A DNA stretch of 64,000 nt from Acetobacter farinalis. Lineage in GTDB: Bacteria > Pseudomonadota > Alphaproteobacteria > Acetobacterales > Acetobacteraceae. This document shows, one piece after another, positions 1 through 8,122 of the stretch; position 1 is the stretch's first letter, and the number at the start of each line of letters is the position of its first letter. The stretch spans positions 1-64,000 of the forward strand of contig NZ_WOTF01000009.1 of the NCBI RefSeq assembly GCF_011516935.1, read 5' to 3'. The position numbers were made by a program, and so were the translations under genes. The notes below the pieces were generated by a model, which worked only from the letters and a program-made list of their open reading frames with translations, was not told where the DNA came from and did not search any database.

Positions 1-1
1 G

Positions 2-472
2 ATCTGCTCAAAACGCAGATCAAAAGCTCTCCAGAAAACCGTCAATCAAATCGCCAAAACCCAGAAATTACTGGCCAAGCACATCAATCAACGGTTCTTC
101 GATCCCTCCAGCTTCATGCTGCCCGCAGGCGTGGACTCTGTCCGGATTGTCTCCCGTGTCAGCCGCCCGAGCGAGGTCATTGGTCCGTTTGTGGATGACC
201 GCCGTTCTCTGGGGGTTGCCGTCGGGGCGATCTGCTTCACGGGTAGCAACCAGCGTCACCAGATCACCACGCATCTGGATGGCGGGGCTTCCGAGGGCTG
301 GCATGATGCCGCGGGCAATTCCGGCTATGTCTGGACAAAGGGCAATGCCCTGCTGCCGCTGGCGGCCCAGACAGGTGGTGTCATGGGAATGCTGACCATC
401 ACGGCTGTGCCTGCCGAGCAGTATAGCGCGGCCCCTGTGCAGACTCCTGCGGCCCTGCGTCACTCCGCCTGA
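2..472 (+). CDS. Partial protein, C-terminal accessory domain (Hint/glycosyltransferase-associated type)
   Basis: The frame is open from base 2, so the gene begins upstream of the window; it ends at TGA 470-472. The visible 156 residues have a basic, helical start followed by a beta-rich module: FMLPAG, VRIVSR, DDRRSLGVAVG, EGWH and a WTKGNALLPL segment. The same module makes up the next gene, so the two are paralogues. From memory, this module follows Hint or glycosyltransferase domains in other Acetobacteraceae proteins; the N-terminal domain that would settle the function is outside the window. No catalytic motif is visible. A hairpin terminator follows directly. Confidence 0.55.
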   Translation: MCSKRRSKALQKTVNQIAKTQKLLAKHINQRFFDPSSFMLPAGVDSVRIVSRVSRPSEVIGPFVDDRRSLGVAVGAICFTGSNQRHQITTHLDGGASEGWHDAAGNSGYVWTKGNALLPLAAQTGGVMGMLTITAVPAEQYSAAPVQTPAALRHSA

Positions 473-478
473 AATGTG

Positions 479-515
479 AAGGTGCCAGTCTGTAAAAAGG
501 CTGGCACCTTCTTTC
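479..515 (+). terminator. Rho-independent terminator after the first partial gene
   Basis: A perfect 10-bp inverted repeat, AAGGTGCCAG (479-488) with CTGGCACCTT (501-510), is followed by CTTTC. It starts 7 nt after the stop codon. The T-tract is short. Confidence 0.65.
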
Positions 516-663
516 ATGTCTGCCTATCAAGGCTCAGTTTGAGTGTTTGGTATGAAAGCCCGGTTTGTCCGGGAGGCAGAATGATGGCTGAGAATGAACA
601 GTTTCTGGAAGTCTTTCTCAGAAACGCCTCTGGTAGATACATGATTTTTCAGGGGTGTGTGCG

Positions 664-1116
664 ATGAGTGGACGCTGCCTCATCCCAACGGACCCCGATG
701 TGCATTTGCTCAGCAATACCGGCGCTGTCATCCGACCAATGCGGCGGGAAGGCGTGCGATACAGCTTCATGCTTCCAGCCCGCACCCGGCACGTCCGGAT
801 CATGTCCCGCGTGATGCGGCCGGTAGATGTGTTCGGTCCAGTGGTAGGAGATCAGCGGGTTCTGGGCGTGTTTGTGGGGAATATGACCTTTGCGAGGGAT
901 AAAAGACCTGTAAACGTGAGGGTTTTTCTTGAGAAGATACAGCCGGATGGCTGGTATGAGCCCAGCCTCTCGGGGTGTGCCTGGACAAATGGACGGGCCC
1001 TCCTGCCTCTGGAAGAGAGTGCTCAGGGTGCTATGGGCATTCTCTCCTTCGATGTCCGGGCAGGTGGGCCCTACAGCATAGGAAATCCACAAGCAGCAGA
1101 GGCCGTTCCAGCGTGA
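664..1116 (+). CDS. Stand-alone paralogue of the preceding C-terminal domain
   Basis: This 150-residue protein aligns along most of its length with the end of the preceding gene: FMLPARTRHVRIMSR, GDQRVLGVFVG, DGWYEPS, CAWTNGRALLPL. It also has the DPDVHLL...RPMRREG segment that normally opens the module. ATG 664 is chosen because AGGGG lies 8 nt upstream; an earlier in-frame ATG at 655 has no better site. No signal peptide, Hint domain or transferase domain is attached. It is either a free-standing domain gene or what remains of a larger gene whose 5' part was lost. Function unknown. Confidence 0.55.
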   Translation: MSGRCLIPTDPDVHLLSNTGAVIRPMRREGVRYSFMLPARTRHVRIMSRVMRPVDVFGPVVGDQRVLGVFVGNMTFARDKRPVNVRVFLEKIQPDGWYEPSLSGCAWTNGRALLPLEESAQGAMGILSFDVRAGGPYSIGNPQAAEAVPA

Positions 1117-1150
1117 AGCTGGAAGCGGCTGCATTCTGGAGGGCGTGAGA

Positions 1151-1180
1151 TGCCTGCCCTTTTGCAGGCAGGCACTATTT
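1151..1180. terminator. Possible terminator hairpin
   Basis: TGCCTGC (1151-1157) pairs with GCAGGCA (1164-1170) around a 6-nt loop, between the convergent ends of the domain gene and the alpha/beta hydrolase. T-tracts are weak on both strands. Confidence 0.35.
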
Positions 1181-1195
1181 ATTGAAGAAACAGCC

Positions 1196-2140
1196 TTACT
1201 GAAGAAACAGTCCGATTTCTGCAAGAACCTGCTCTCGGCCCGTTTCCATGACGACCATATGCGTTCCTTCACCAATTTCGACCCAGCGGCGGAAGCGCGC
1301 ATTCTGGAGGCGGCTGAACAGATCCTTCATCTGATCCGTCACGACATCCCTGTCCCATTCGGCATGGAGAAGGAGAACCGGGACTTCAATCTCCTGAGGG
1401 TTATAAAAGGCTTTTCCGGCAGACCAGTATTCCCGGACATCCTGAATCACACCACCCGGAGCGCGGATGATGCCGTCCTTCTCCGCCGGGTCACTTTTCA
1501 GGATGATATCCGCCCATTTCTCAAACCAGCCGGGGGGAAGGAGCTTATCCCGCATGGGGGCGGAGAGGCCCTGAAGCCATCTTTCCTTGAAGGCATGAAC
1601 ATTGAACGCTCTATATGCCTTCAGCGGTCCACCGGGGTCCAGGCGGGACACACCATTATTAATCCATTGTGGTGCAATCAGAACAAGTTTTTCGATTTTG
1701 TCATTGTTCCGGGATGTATAGGTGCCAGCCACCGTACCGCCCCATGACATACCAATCAGACACAGGCGGGGGAGACTGCGTTCTGCCAGAATATGCGCAA
1801 CAGCCGCGCCGAGATCCTGAACGGCCGTTTCGGTCCGAACCTGAGGCGGGGCGTCCTCCGGGGCGCCATTCATGCCCGCAGGCCTGCTGGAGCCCCCGAA
1901 GCCCCGCACATTCAATGCGTAGACGTCAAACCCGGCCTGCGCCAGAATATCCATGAACGCGCCTCGGCCCACAGGCACGTCAAACAGGCTCTCGGCTGGC
2001 AGCGTTGCGCCATGTGTCAGCACGATGGTCCGCTCAGGGCCAAAATGAGCGATGTCCGGTCGGAATTTGCGCCGTATATGCAGAGTAATGTCGGCAGTAT
2101 CGCTAGGGATATGAAAATTTTCAGTCTGAAGGGCGGTCAT
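1196..2140 (-). CDS. Alpha/beta-fold hydrolase
   Basis: A 314-residue protein with a full hydrolase triad in the usual order: nucleophile elbow G-M-S-W-G-G (Ser132), acid in HAEWDRD (Asp263 or Asp265) and GTHMVV (His294). The HGA segment near residue 43 supplies the oxyanion region. No signal peptide is seen, so it is probably cytoplasmic. Its ATG overlaps the TAA of the upstream metallo-beta-lactamase gene (TAATG), so the two are translationally coupled and probably act on the same compound, perhaps an ester or lactone. The substrate cannot be read from the sequence. The LysR gene across the divergent promoter is the likely regulator. Confidence 0.85.
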   Translation of the reverse strand: MTALQTENFHIPSDTADITLHIRRKFRPDIAHFGPERTIVLTHGATLPAESLFDVPVGRGAFMDILAQAGFDVYALNVRGFGGSSRPAGMNGAPEDAPPQVRTETAVQDLGAAVAHILAERSLPRLCLIGMSWGGTVAGTYTSRNNDKIEKLVLIAPQWINNGVSRLDPGGPLKAYRAFNVHAFKERWLQGLSAPMRDKLLPPGWFEKWADIILKSDPAEKDGIIRAPGGVIQDVREYWSAGKAFYNPQEIEVPVLLLHAEWDRDVVTDQMKDLFSRLQNARFRRWVEIGEGTHMVVMETGREQVLAEIGLFLQ

Positions 2141-3081
2141 TAACCTTCTCCTTTTCCAGGGGTTGCAAATTCCCAGTGATAGTCAGCACCGTTCCGGCGC
2201 ACGTAGCCTGCGCTGCTTTCGGCAAAATGCGGGGTGAAGCACAGGCAGCCAGAACGAGCGACTTCTTCCAGAAGCCAGCGGCGTGAGTGCTCGGCAGGTT
2301 TGATGAACTCGCAATAACGCGAGCGCAGATCAGGGAGATAGACTTGCAGAGGGTGGTGCAGAATATCCCCCGTGAACCACGCTTCCGCATCGTCTGACCG
2401 CAGCCTGATGGAGGCGTGGTCAATGCTGTGGCCCGGTGTGGGGTGAAAGGAAAATCCTTCGATAGCGTCTGTTGTGTCCACTTTGATCATCTGTGCCAGC
2501 CCGGATGTGATAACCGGCAGCACGCTGTCTGTGTACACGCGGGGCAGGGGGCGGTGGTCCCGTGGCCCCAGAATGTCCGGGGGGAGGTCCGGGGCGGGGT
2601 CGATTTCATCCGTATCGGCACCGTATCGGGCTTCAATTTCAGAAAAGATGTGCCGTGCATTGGGGAAGGTAGGAACCCATACGCCGTTCTGCAGGCGGGT
2701 GTTCCATCCCACATGGTCCGCATGGATATGGGTGTGCAGCACGTAATCCACCTCTTCCGGTAGAACGCCTGCGGCGGCAAGGCGCTCCAGAAAGGGAATA
2801 TGGAGGTGATCCATAAGGGGAGCCGCGGGCAGGGGCTTGTCGTTTCCTGTCGCGGTATCCACCAGAATGGTTCTGCCCGGCATTCTGACCAGCCACGCAT
2901 GCGTGCCCTGAGCCAGTTTGCCGGTGGTGGCATTATAGGAGCCGGGGGAGAGTCTGGGCGCGTAGGTTTCAAACGCTGCGGGGTCAAGGTCAGGATAAAG
3001 CCGGTATGGGTCCGCATTATCCCACCGCAGTTCGGGAATGCAGGTAATCTCTGCCTTTCCGACTGTGAAGGCATTGACCAT
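2140..3081 (-). CDS. Metallo-beta-lactamase-fold hydrolase
   Basis: A 313-residue protein with the metal-binding signature HTHIHADHVGWN, a second ligand region TPGHSIDH and WFTGDILHH, which together predict a dinuclear zinc (or other metal) hydrolase of the lactonase-like MBL branch. The start at 3081 is preferred because AAAGGA lies 8 nt upstream. A longer frame reaches 3147 but would add a non-conserved stretch and cover the intergenic region. It is the first gene of a two-gene operon with the alpha/beta hydrolase and is divergent from lysR. Quorum-signal lactonase or sugar-lactone hydrolase are both possible. Confidence 0.85.
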   Translation of the reverse strand: MVNAFTVGKAEITCIPELRWDNADPYRLYPDLDPAAFETYAPRLSPGSYNATTGKLAQGTHAWLVRMPGRTILVDTATGNDKPLPAAPLMDHLHIPFLERLAAAGVLPEEVDYVLHTHIHADHVGWNTRLQNGVWVPTFPNARHIFSEIEARYGADTDEIDPAPDLPPDILGPRDHRPLPRVYTDSVLPVITSGLAQMIKVDTTDAIEGFSFHPTPGHSIDHASIRLRSDDAEAWFTGDILHHPLQVYLPDLRSRYCEFIKPAEHSRRWLLEEVARSGCLCFTPHFAESSAGYVRRNGADYHWEFATPGKGEG

Positions 3082-3138
3082 GGAGGAAATCCTTTCTGAT
3101 TGCCGGATGTCACCCGCAAGGTTAGGATGCCGCAGTCT

Positions 3139-3153
3139 ATCAAACAAATCGAT
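3139..3153. promoter_or_regulatory. Candidate LysR-type binding box (ATC-N9-GAT)
   Basis: ATC at 3139-3141 and GAT at 3151-3153 are separated by exactly 9 bases, inside the 79-bp gap between the divergent MBL-fold and lysR genes. ATC-N9-GAT is the core spacing known for NodD-type LysR boxes, and the adjacent regulator has a NodD-like N-terminus. It lies 7 nt before the lysR start codon, which would suit autoregulation. Confidence 0.4.
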
Positions 3154-3160
3154 ATGGATA

Positions 3161-4084
3161 ATGAGATCAATTGATCATTTCAATCTGAAGTCCTTTGATC
3201 TGAATCTGCTCGTGACCTTTGATGCGTTGATGACAGAGCGCAGTGTCACCCGGGCAGCGGCACGATTGAAAATTCAGCAGCCTGCCATGAGCCACGCTCT
3301 GGCAACGCTGAGACTGCTTCTGGATGATGAACTCCTGGTCCGGACAGGGTCTGTCATGCAGCCAACGGCCAAGGCGCTGGCAATGGCTCCCGGAGTCCAG
3401 ACCCTGCTCCAGCAGGTGCAGGGGCTTCTGGCGCCTCAGGACACATTCTGCCCCGGCACGGAGCAGCGGGTGTTCCGGCTTGGCTTTTCAGCAGATCTGG
3501 AAGTCTCCGTGATGCCGAGGCTCATAGCCTGCCTTCAGCAGCAGGCTCCCGGAATCCGGCTGTTGGGACGGCATGTGTCCAGAGGGGATGCGCATACACT
3601 GCTGGATACGGGCGCTCTCGATAGTGCTGTCGGGTGTTTTGATTTTGATCTGGAGCGCTATCACGGCACAGTGCTGTATGAGCAATCCCTTGTGTGCTGC
3701 TTCAATCCCGCACGCATGGAGCCGGGTTTTGACCTGACTGAGGAACTCTACACAACCCTGCCTCATGTCCTGATGACCATGAAGGACGACATTCAGGGCT
3801 GCCTTTCAGACGCCCTGAAACAGGCGGGTAAGGAACTGAATGTTGTTCTGGCTACGTCGGACTTTCTCACTGCTCTGGCCACAGCCGCCTCGGCTCCCGT
3901 TATCGCCACCCTGCCTGATGGTGTTGCCAGCCAGTATGCGGGGCATTTTGGTCTGGTTACACGGCCTGTTCCATTTGCCCTGCGTGTGCCCGCTGTGTCT
4001 CTGGTGTGGTCAGCCCGCAGCCACAGAGACCCTGCATCCTGCTGGCTCCGTGACACCCTTCTTACACTGGTGAAAGAAGGGTAG
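3161..4084 (+). CDS. LysR family transcriptional regulator
   Basis: A 307-residue regulator. The N-terminal winged helix-turn-helix reads FDLNLLVTFDALMTERSVTR followed by AARL and QPAMSHALATLR, typical of LysR and close to the NodD-like subgroup. The remainder matches the periplasmic-binding-like co-inducer domain. ATG 3161 gives the usual LysR N-terminus; a longer frame from 3038 would run through the divergent promoter. It is transcribed away from the MBL/hydrolase pair and most likely controls it. The inducer is unknown. Confidence 0.9.
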   Translation: MRSIDHFNLKSFDLNLLVTFDALMTERSVTRAAARLKIQQPAMSHALATLRLLLDDELLVRTGSVMQPTAKALAMAPGVQTLLQQVQGLLAPQDTFCPGTEQRVFRLGFSADLEVSVMPRLIACLQQQAPGIRLLGRHVSRGDAHTLLDTGALDSAVGCFDFDLERYHGTVLYEQSLVCCFNPARMEPGFDLTEELYTTLPHVLMTMKDDIQGCLSDALKQAGKELNVVLATSDFLTALATAASAPVIATLPDGVASQYAGHFGLVTRPVPFALRVPAVSLVWSARSHRDPASCWLRDTLLTLVKEG

Positions 4085-4121
4085 CCTCTCTGCGCGGGTG
4101 TGCTTGGCCGGCGGAGCGTGC

Positions 4122-5726
4122 TCAGGCGGGCTGCAGCACTAATTCAGCGGGTTTTTCCTGCAGCGGCGGCTTCTGCCAGTGCCCCTGATCAATCGTGGCG
4201 ATTTCCTGATCAATCTCGCGGACAACCTGGCGTGAAAATGGGCCGAGATGCAGGTAGAGCGCGCTTGTCATGACCACGTAGGGCAGCGCCTTGGGGTTAT
4301 GCAGAGCGCAGTCCAGCAGCATGCGCCAGAAGTGGCGTGCTGTTCCGGGCCCTGCGCGGTTGATCCGGAAGAGCAGCCGCAGGAAACTGCGCAGATCCCC
4401 CTTGATCATCCGGTGCGTGCGCGTGCGCTTGAGCATCCGGCCCAGTCTGCGCACACGGTCAAAATAGGCAGAGGGTTCATAAATGGCTTTGAGCACCATT
4501 CGGTAATCATCCAGCACATCCCGGCGGGGGCGCATGGTCTCGAAGTTCAGCCCGGCCGTGCACTGGTCTCCTGATTGTGTCTGCTCGCCCCCCGCAAAAA
4601 GGCGACCTTCCGCCAGCAGGCGGCGGGTGAGCTGCGTTGTGGGCAGGGCGTACAGCAGGCCCACCATACAGACCGGGATGGACGTATCTTCAATACAGTC
4701 GATCATGCCCGAGGCAACATTGCCTTTTTCACTGTCAAAGCCGACAATAAACCCGGCATTCACAAAAATTCCGGCATTGTGAATGGTCGTAATGCTTTGT
4801 TGCAGGCTGCGGCGCGTATTCTGCTTCTTCTGCGTCATGATCAGAGTGTCCGTATCCGGACTTTCGATCCCGACAAAAATCGCGAAGAAATTACTGTCGG
4901 CAAGAGAGTGCAGCAGATCGGCATCGTCAGCGAGATTGATGGAGGCTTCTGTTGAAAACTCGAATGGAAAATTCTTTTCCGTCTGCCAGCGTTTCAGCTC
5001 GGGCAGGAAGAGTTTAAGGGCCTTCTTGTTGCCAATCAGATTATCATCAACAAAATCCACATGCCCGCGATAGCCGAGGGCATACAGGGCATCAAGCTCA
5101 GCCAGAACCTGCGTTGTGGTCTTGGTGCGCGGCACCCGGCCATAGAGTTCGATAATGTCACAAAACTCGCAACTGAACGGGCAGCCGCGTGAGAACTGCA
5201 CGCCGACATGCAGATACTGGTCAAGCTTCAGAAGATCGAAGCGAGGAAGTGGACTTTTTGTAACGTCTGTTTTCCCCATCGGGGCCTCGAATACTCCCTG
5301 CCTCTCCCCTTTCTCCCAGGCGGTGACAAAATCCTGCATGATTTCTTCAGCTTCTCCAAGAACCTGAAAATTCGCCGCAGCATAGAGGTCCGGGCTGGAG
5401 GTCACATCGGGACCACCAACCACCACAGGCTTCCCGGCAGCGCGGCACATTTCGATGAGATGCAGCGCATCATTCCTCTGGGGAAGCATGCCGCCGGTCA
5501 TCACCATATCCGCCCAGGCGAAGGCTTCATCCGTCAGAAGCTCGGTGTTGCGGTTGATCAGCCTGACATCCCAGTGCTTGGGAAGCAGGGCCGCAACGGT
5601 GATAAGGCCAAGGGGCGCCGCCGGATAGCGTGCGCCAGTCAGATCACAGGCTTCCTTGTAATTCCAGAACGAATTGGCATTGAAAAGCGGAAAGATCATC
5701 AGGATCTTGCAGCTGTTGGTCACCAC
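4122..5726 (-). CDS. B12-binding radical SAM protein
   Basis: A 534-residue protein with an N-terminal cobalamin-binding-type Rossmann domain (about 1-150), then a radical SAM core with the cluster motif CPFSCEFC inside SRGCPFSCEFCDIIELYG (about 180-195), then a DUF4070-like C-terminal region (about 390-500). It starts at GTG 5726 with AAAGGA 7 nt upstream. Members of this class methylate unactivated carbons. Hopanoid C-3 methylase (HpnR), active in acetic acid bacteria, is one candidate, but no hopanoid gene is adjacent and the sequence alone does not separate HpnR from other members. It stands alone, convergent with lysR. Confidence 0.85.
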   Translation of the reverse strand: MVTNSCKILMIFPLFNANSFWNYKEACDLTGARYPAAPLGLITVAALLPKHWDVRLINRNTELLTDEAFAWADMVMTGGMLPQRNDALHLIEMCRAAGKPVVVGGPDVTSSPDLYAAANFQVLGEAEEIMQDFVTAWEKGERQGVFEAPMGKTDVTKSPLPRFDLLKLDQYLHVGVQFSRGCPFSCEFCDIIELYGRVPRTKTTTQVLAELDALYALGYRGHVDFVDDNLIGNKKALKLFLPELKRWQTEKNFPFEFSTEASINLADDADLLHSLADSNFFAIFVGIESPDTDTLIMTQKKQNTRRSLQQSITTIHNAGIFVNAGFIVGFDSEKGNVASGMIDCIEDTSIPVCMVGLLYALPTTQLTRRLLAEGRLFAGGEQTQSGDQCTAGLNFETMRPRRDVLDDYRMVLKAIYEPSAYFDRVRRLGRMLKRTRTHRMIKGDLRSFLRLLFRINRAGPGTARHFWRMLLDCALHNPKALPYVVMTSALYLHLGPFSRQVVREIDQEIATIDQGHWQKPPLQEKPAELVLQPA

Positions 5727-6140
5727 GGAAAGGTCCTTTGATAAAACAGCTGACTACGATTAAAGCAGGGATATTCCCACCTTTTTTCGAAAGCATGCCG
5801 GGCCGCGAAAGGGCCTGGTTCAGATTGAAGGGGGAGGAAGAGTGCGGAGGCGGCTTGGTTGTAACTGGACGAAATAGACCGGAGGGGCAAAATCCCGGTG
5901 AGCGGCCCTAACACAGCTCTTGTATGATCCCTGATGAAAGGGAATGGTTATGTATAAGCGGAAAGTCTCAAAATAGCGAGAGAACTGTTCCGATAATACG
6001 TTCGAAACAGGAAACAGGCTTTGAAACAGGACATTACCTGGCGAAGAGCCTGCAAGGCAGAACTGCCTTCATCAGGGATGTCTGCCTCAGGGGCCGCATG
6101 TCGGGCTCTCCGTCATGCGGCGTTATGATATTTTCAGGTG
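5727..6140. other. Intergenic region, 414 bp, no gene recognised
   Basis: No frame here has both a credible ribosome site and protein-like composition. Two small hairpins are visible: AAGGCAG/CTGCCTT at 6054-6069 and CCGCATG/CATGCGG at 6094-6120. The second lies just after the DyP peroxidase stop, but no T-tract follows it. The radical SAM promoter should lie near 5740-5850; I cannot pick it out. Confidence 0.5.
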
Positions 6141-7094
6141 TCAGGCGTCAGGCGCGTGGGGCTGGCTTGCCCGGTCTGCGGCATTGTCAAGGAAGTCCGA
6201 TGTGGGAACGAAAAACAGCACACCCGTGACCGCTGTGCTGACATCCAGCAACCTGTCGTAATTACCGGCAGGTTTCCCGACGAACATGTTGTGCAGCATC
6301 TGTTCCGTGCGTGCGGGGGAGCAGGAGTAGCCGATAAAGTACGTGCCAAACTCGCTTTTCCCGACCTCACCAAAGGGCATGTTGTCCCGCAGAATCTGGA
6401 GCTGCTGGCCGTTTTCTTCAATGTTGGTGAGAACATTATGCGCGTAGCTGGGCTTGGCGGATTCCTGCAGCTCAATATCAGAGACCTTTTTCCGGCCAAT
6501 GATATGTTCCTGCACTTCGGTGGGAATGGCATTCCATTTTTTCATATCATGCAGATATTTCTGCACAATAACATAGCTTCCGCCGGTAAAGGCGGGGTCT
6601 TCCTCGCCAATGAGGGTTGCGGCCAGAGCCGCCTGCCCGGAGGGGTTTTCCGTGCCATCCACAAAACCCAACAGGTCACGGGAATCGAAATATTTGAATC
6701 CATGTACTTCATCAATCACTGTCGCAGCCCCTTCCAGTCGGGAGACAATCGCGGCGGCGAGTTCAAAGCACAGATCCATGCGTGTCGCGCGGATATGGAA
6801 CAGCAGATCCCCCGGCGTGGAAGGGGCATGGTGCACACCGTTGATTTCCTGAAACGGGTGCAGGTTCTTGGGCCGTGGGGCACCGAACAGGCGGTCCCAT
6901 GCGTCTGATCCGATGCCTGTAATGCAGCTCAGCCTGCCATCGGAGATTCGGAAGCCAACACCTCGGACAAGAGAGGAGATATCTGCCAGAAGTTCGGGAA
7001 CCTGAGTGGAGGCGGCAGACCCTTCGTTCAGGGTCAGAACCAGAAAAACCGCAGCCTGGGTCAGTGCTGTATCAACGGGTTGTGGCGTGAGCAA
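6141..7094 (-). CDS. DyP-type heme peroxidase
   Basis: A 317-residue protein of the YfeX-like branch. The distal-side motif GFVDGTE (143-149, catalytic Asp146), the proximal heme-ligand candidate His219 in PSYAHN, and the distal Arg236 in ILRDNMPFG are all present. No Tat or Sec signal is visible, so it is probably cytoplasmic. The start appears to be TTG at 7094, with GGGAG 10 nt upstream; no ATG lies nearby in frame. It is divergent from a TetR regulator, which may respond to a toxic or oxidative substrate. The family oxidises dyes, porphyrinogens and phenols with peroxide. Confidence 0.9.
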   Translation of the reverse strand: MLTPQPVDTALTQAAVFLVLTLNEGSAASTQVPELLADISSLVRGVGFRISDGRLSCITGIGSDAWDRLFGAPRPKNLHPFQEINGVHHAPSTPGDLLFHIRATRMDLCFELAAAIVSRLEGAATVIDEVHGFKYFDSRDLLGFVDGTENPSGQAALAATLIGEEDPAFTGGSYVIVQKYLHDMKKWNAIPTEVQEHIIGRKKVSDIELQESAKPSYAHNVLTNIEENGQQLQILRDNMPFGEVGKSEFGTYFIGYSCSPARTEQMLHNMFVGKPAGNYDRLLDVSTAVTGVLFFVPTSDFLDNAADRASQPHAPDA

Positions 7095-7265
7095 TGGACT
7101 GGAACTCCCTGTCTGTCGTGTCGGCCTGAAAAGCAGAGCCTTTTACCATAGGCGGATGAGGGGCTCTGGCAAGGCATCATGAAGAGGAGGCGGGGCGCAA
7201 ACAGGCAGGGTTTCAGGTCTGTCTGGCGGGGTAATATTTTTATGATCGCTGTTGGGGGCTTAAAT

Positions 7266-7276
7266 GTCTGCCAGAC
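7266..7276. promoter_or_regulatory. Candidate TetR operator palindrome
   Basis: GTCTGCCAGAC is a perfect 5+1+5 palindrome in the 274-bp gap between the DyP and TetR genes. A related GTCTGTCTGGC lies about 50 bp upstream. The gap also carries AT-rich stretches suitable for a promoter. The operator assignment is from position and symmetry only. Confidence 0.3.
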
Positions 7277-7368
7277 TGGTGTGTATGGGTTTTTTTTCGC
7301 GCAGAAAATTGTAAAGATATTTTTATCAGTTACAGTTTCATGTTTGCAGCAGAGTGATGTGTTTCCTT

Positions 7369-8001
7369 ATGTCAAAATCTGTTTTCACGGTACATCGCCG
7401 CACGCAGGCTGACCGGAGTGCTGTTACACGAAAAAAAATTATTGAAGCAACGGTGCTCCTGCTCCAGACGCAGGGGTATGCCGCCACTACCCTCCAGCGC
7501 ATTGCGAAAACAGCCGGTGTGAGTCTGGGGGCCTTGCAGCATCATTACCCGACAAAAGCTCAGGTTATGGCAATGGTTCTGCGGCATTATGCTCTCAGGC
7601 GCGCGCAGCTTTATCGTCTTGCCATGCGGGGCAGGACGCTGCCGGAGCAGCGTGTGGAGGCCATGCTGGATGCCATGTGGTCTCTGGTTTCGGAGGGGCC
7701 GGATTTTGTTGCAACGGTGGAAATCGAGCTGGCCCGCCGGAGTGATCCGGAACTGGCCGCTGCGACAGAACCTGTTCTGGCTCGAATTGACCAGTTCATG
7801 GCAGGCTGGCTGTCTGGCACACGAAATGGGCTTCCAGAGCAGAAATTCATGACACTGCGCCTGCTGAATACAACATTTCTGCGTGGCATGGCAGTCGAGA
7901 TTTCTCGGGGGGTATCGCTGGATGAACTGGCGGAGGCTTATGCGCTCTGGCGCCATTTCTCACGGAGCGAGATTATGAAAATTGTGCATCAGATGTCCTG
8001 A
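7369..8001 (+). CDS. TetR family transcriptional regulator
   Basis: A 210-residue protein. The N-terminal helix-turn-helix reads IIEATVLLLQTQGYAATTLQ, RIAKTAGVSLGALQHHYPTK, which is standard for TetR. The C-terminal ligand domain is divergent, as usual. ATG 7369 gives MSKSVFTVHRR; an ATG at 7354 is possible, and neither has a strong ribosome site. It is divergent from the DyP peroxidase gene and is the natural candidate to repress it. Effector unknown. Confidence 0.9.
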   Translation: MSKSVFTVHRRTQADRSAVTRKKIIEATVLLLQTQGYAATTLQRIAKTAGVSLGALQHHYPTKAQVMAMVLRHYALRRAQLYRLAMRGRTLPEQRVEAMLDAMWSLVSEGPDFVATVEIELARRSDPELAAATEPVLARIDQFMAGWLSGTRNGLPEQKFMTLRLLNTTFLRGMAVEISRGVSLDELAEAYALWRHFSRSEIMKIVHQMS

Positions 8002-8078
8002 AGGGTTGGAAATCCGGCCAGACCATGTCGCAGGATCTGTAAAAAACTGATGCTGAGACCTCACACTCTGTGAAATGA

Positions 8079-8110
8079 AGAAGGGCAGGGAAGAACGTCC
8101 CTGCCCTTCT
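8079..8110. terminator. Strong bidirectional hairpin terminator
   Basis: A perfect 13-bp stem, AGAAGGGCAGGGA (8079-8091) with TCCCTGCCCTTCT (8098-8110) and a 6-nt loop, lies between the convergent tetR and lipase genes. It is placed to stop transcription from both sides. Confidence 0.75.
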
Positions 8111-8122
8111 GTGTTGTGTGGG

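Noticed and set aside
5924-6229. Plus-strand open frame of 101 codons after the radical SAM gene
   Set aside because: It overlaps the end of the DyP peroxidase gene, has no protein-like pattern and no good ribosome site.
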